Source: Acidobacteriota bacterium
Lineage (GTDB): Bacteria > Acidobacteriota > Terriglobia > Terriglobales > Acidobacteriaceae
NCBI GenBank assembly: GCA_021778875.1
Contig: JAJYBT010000006.1
Span: 1-16,053 of the forward strand
DNA length: 16,053 nt
Reading direction: 5' to 3'
Numbering within the stretch: the stretch's first letter is position 1; each line of letters starts with the position of its first letter. This document shows positions 14,245 through 16,053 of the stretch, in pieces. The notes beneath the pieces are model-generated. The model did no database searches. It was not told the origin of the DNA and worked only from the letters and a program-made list of their open reading frames with translations. The position numbers and the translations under genes were made by a program.

Positions 14245-14787
14245 ATGGCCATGGTTGTGGTGGGCGGCAGCGGACGCGGCGTGGGCAAGACTGCCCTGGT
14301 GTGTGGCGTGATTCGCACCTTGCCGGAGTTTGCCTGGACGGCGGTGAAGGTGACCGATCACGAGCACGGATTGCCGGAGGCCATCTGGGAAGACCGTGGG
14401 CAGGCCGCTGGGCCGGAGACCGATACTGCGCGCTATCTGGCAGCCGGCGCGCGGCGGGCGTTTCTGCTTGCGGCGGAGGACGAGGAACTGCCGCATCTGC
14501 TGGAGGAACTGTGGGCAAGGCTGGAACGGGATGCGCATGTGATTGTTGAGTCGAACCGCGTGCTACGCTACGTGCGACCGGATGCGTTTCTGGCCGTTCG
14601 GGGCGACACGGACGCTGCAATGAAGGCATCTTTGCGAGAGGTGGAAGGGCGCGTGGATGCGTGGGTGGTATCCGCGGAGCGCGATGGTGTGGCCGCGGGG
14701 GCGAGTCCGGTTTTTCGGCTGGCGCGGATGGAGCAGATCTCCGCCGAGTTGCGGGAGTGGCTGCGAGCAAAACTGCAGCAGGCGTGA
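14245..14787 (+). CDS. MobB-like P-loop NTPase of unknown role
   Basis: This 180-residue protein begins with a P-loop, MAMVVVGGSGRGVGKTALV (GGSGRGVGKT at 7-16). The layout is like MobB-type SIMIBI GTPases: AVKVTDHEHG (33-42) where MobB has its KH motif, ETDTARYLAAGA (58-69) like the D(T)xRYxxAGA segment, and HVIVESN (98-104) like the VIVEG Walker B region. MobB helps molybdenum cofactor maturation, but no molybdenum cofactor gene is nearby, so I give no function. The ATG at 14245 is 5 bp after lpxD, with only weak ribosome-binding purines (GCGGAA). An ATG at 14251 is also possible. Probable co-transcription with lpxD makes its real job an open question. Confidence 0.7.
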   Translation: MAMVVVGGSGRGVGKTALVCGVIRTLPEFAWTAVKVTDHEHGLPEAIWEDRGQAAGPETDTARYLAAGARRAFLLAAEDEELPHLLEELWARLERDAHVIVESNRVLRYVRPDAFLAVRGDTDAAMKASLREVEGRVDAWVVSAERDGVAAGASPVFRLARMEQISAELREWLRAKLQQA

Positions 14788-14857
14788 TTTCGCAGCGCCG
14801 GGCCTTTCTTGCTGCTGCAAATGGCTCTAAGATGGTAGCTCCCAGGAGGAAGCAAGC

Positions 14858-15871
14858 ATGGATCGACGTGATTTTTTAAAGACCGCAACCACTGCCGTAA
14901 GCGTGGCGGCGACAGAGCAGCTGCTGGCACCCATTCTGCACGCGGAAGGCAAGACGCCGGAGGTGGATGGCATGCTGTATCGCACGCTGGGCCGGACGGG
15001 GGAGCGTATTTCGGCCATCGGGCTGGGTGGATATCACATCGGCAAGTCTACGCTGCAGGAGCAGGAAGCGATCCAGTTGATGCGCCAGGCCATCGATCGC
15101 GGTATCACATTCATGGACAACTGCTGGGACTACAACGACGGCGTGAGCGAAGTGCGCATGGGCAAGGCGCTGGCCGACGGGTATCGCAACAAGGTGTTCC
15201 TGATGACGAAGATCGATGGGCGCACGAAAGAAGCGGCTGCGCAGCAGATTGAGGATTGCCTGAAGCGCCTGCAGACGGATCGCGTGGACCTGATGCAGTT
15301 TCACGAGGTGATTCGCCTGGAGGACCCGGATCGCATCTTTGCCGAAGGCGGCGCCATGGAGGCGATGGTGGAGGCGAAGAAGGCGGGCAAGGTGCGCTAC
15401 ATCGGCTTTACGGGCCACAAGGACCCCTACGTGCATCTGCGCATGCTGAACGAAGCGCGGGCGAGGGGCGTCCACTTTGACGCGGTGCAGATGCCGCTGA
15501 ACGTGATGGACGCGCACTTCCGCAGCTTTGAACACGATGTGCTGCCTGTGCTGACGCGCGAAGGAATCGGCGTGCTGGGCATGAAGGCCTTTGGTGACTC
15601 CTACATTTTGAACAGCAAGACGGTGAAGCCGATCGAGTGCCTGCACTATTGCCTGAACCTGCCGATTGCGACGCAGATCACGGGTATCGATAACCAGATG
15701 GTGCTGGACCAGGCGCTGGAGGCGGCGCGGACGTTCCGTCCGATGTCGGCAGAGGAAGTGGCTGGTCTGCTGGGGCGCACGAAGCTGGCCGCGCAGCAGG
15801 GCAAGTACGAGCTCTACAAGACGAGCAGCCACTTTGACGGGACGGCTCACCGGCCCCAGATGCTGGGCTAG
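14858..15871 (+). CDS. Aldo/keto reductase with twin-arginine signal
   Basis: This 337-residue aldo/keto reductase reduces carbonyls with NAD(P)H. The N-terminus MDRRDFLKTATTAVSVAA is a Tat-type signal (RRDFLK) followed by a hydrophobic stretch, so export to the periplasm is predicted. The catalytic tetrad is present: Asp87 and Tyr92 (FMDNCWDY), Lys118 (LMTKID) and His149 (MQFHEV). YIGFTGH (181-187), the QMPLNVMD strand (211-218) and the late ITGIDNQMVLDQALEAAR cofactor-binding region also fit. ATG 14858 has AGGAGG at 14844-14849. A weak TAAGAT (14828-14833) could be its -10. Cytoplasmic NAD(P)H and Tat export are hard to reconcile unless the cofactor binds before export. Substrate is unknown. 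Confidence 0.9.
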   Translation: MDRRDFLKTATTAVSVAATEQLLAPILHAEGKTPEVDGMLYRTLGRTGERISAIGLGGYHIGKSTLQEQEAIQLMRQAIDRGITFMDNCWDYNDGVSEVRMGKALADGYRNKVFLMTKIDGRTKEAAAQQIEDCLKRLQTDRVDLMQFHEVIRLEDPDRIFAEGGAMEAMVEAKKAGKVRYIGFTGHKDPYVHLRMLNEARARGVHFDAVQMPLNVMDAHFRSFEHDVLPVLTREGIGVLGMKAFGDSYILNSKTVKPIECLHYCLNLPIATQITGIDNQMVLDQALEAARTFRPMSAEEVAGLLGRTKLAAQQGKYELYKTSSHFDGTAHRPQMLG

Positions 15872-15885
15872 GGTGAATTGGCAAT

Positions 15886-15929
15886 GCGCCGGAGCCTTCG
15901 CAGACGGAACTGCGGAGGCTTTCCGGCGC
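15886..15929. terminator. Large hairpin between convergent genes
   Basis: GCGCCGGAGCCTTCGCAG (15886-15903) pairs along its full length with 15910-15929, with one G-U pair and a 2-nt bulge, around a 6-nt loop. It lies between two converging genes and could stop transcription from both sides. No T-run follows in either direction, so termination would be factor-assisted or structural. Confidence 0.55.
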
Positions 15930-15949
15930 TGTATTCCCCGATGGACGAG

Positions 15950-16053
15950 CTATTTTTCTGTGCTGAAGGGTTCGGCCTTGAGCGAGCCGTCGCGCTGCTT
16001 GATGAGCATCTGCACCTTGCCCTCGGCGGCTTCCAGTTCCTGCTTGCAGAGGG
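15950..16053 (-). CDS. xseB: Exodeoxyribonuclease VII small subunit, C-terminal fragment
   Basis: Reading the minus strand from the window edge gives an open frame whose last residues are LCKQELEAAEGKVQMLI, then KQRDGSLKAEPF and STEK, stop TAG at 15950-15952. This matches the C-terminal helix and tail of XseB (usual form: C-x-x-L-E-x-A-E-x-K-V-x-x-L, then a short tail). XseB is the small subunit of exonuclease VII, which degrades single-stranded DNA. The start lies beyond the window. The call rests on about 33 residues, so it is probable rather than certain. xseA would be expected further along the minus strand. Confidence 0.7.
   Translation of the reverse strand, partial: LCKQELEAAEGKVQMLIKQRDGSLKAEPFSTEK

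Noticed and set aside
12183..14318. A 711-codon minus-strand open frame over lpxL-like, lpxD and the terminator
   Set aside because: Pro/Ser/Arg/His-rich composition and complete overlap with three well-supported features mark it as a shadow frame.

Overview
The window looks like chromosomal DNA from an Acidobacteriota member, probably family Acidobacteriaceae (Terriglobus/Granulicella/Edaphobacter/Acidobacterium type). This is an inference from protein character, from the GC-rich composition (roughly 60% by eye), and from the order yicC-gmk-rpoZ-coaBC-udg. It was not tested by a database search. Genes are dense, mostly on the + strand, and mostly housekeeping. I see no tRNA, rRNA, insertion sequence, prophage or CRISPR array.

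Left part (1-5465): the 3' end of an MsbA-type ABC exporter, then yicC (RNA-processing endoribonuclease family), gmk (guanylate kinase) and rpoZ (RNA polymerase omega, overlapping gmk by 11 bp). After a 122-bp spacer with a stem-loop come coaBC (coenzyme A synthesis) and a family 4 uracil-DNA glycosylase (udg), only 2 bp after coaBC. This is a nucleotide/RNA/cofactor housekeeping cluster.

Middle part (5485-10985): a polyphosphate-type glucokinase on the minus strand converges on udg and is divergent from priA (primosomal helicase). A minus-strand HU-type DNA-binding protein converges on priA. Then come dcd (dCTP deaminase) with a recognisable sigma70-like promoter, and a NarL/LuxR-type regulator whose receiver domain has lost most phosphorylation-site residues.

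Right part (10986-16053): a 460-bp gene-poor spacer carries a promoter-like sequence, a strong intrinsic terminator and a 12-codon reading frame embedded in that terminator, together a candidate small RNA or leader. It is followed by a secreted SYLF-domain protein with its own terminator. Next is a tight group of lpxL-like acyltransferase, lpxD and a MobB-like P-loop NTPase, then a Tat-signal aldo/keto reductase. The window ends in the 3' end of xseB on the opposite strand, with a large hairpin between the two convergent genes.

Functional threads are lipid A/outer membrane biogenesis (exporter, acyltransferase, LpxD), which implies a diderm cell envelope; DNA maintenance and uracil/dUTP handling (udg, dcd, priA, HU, xseB); and nucleotide/cofactor supply (gmk, coaBC). 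I found no obvious defence system or exotic gene cassette. The items most worth a second look are the small transcript/mini-ORF element at 11034-11149, the degenerate receiver, the MobB-like NTPase beside lpxD, and the apparently leaderless promoters of coaBC and the glucokinase gene.
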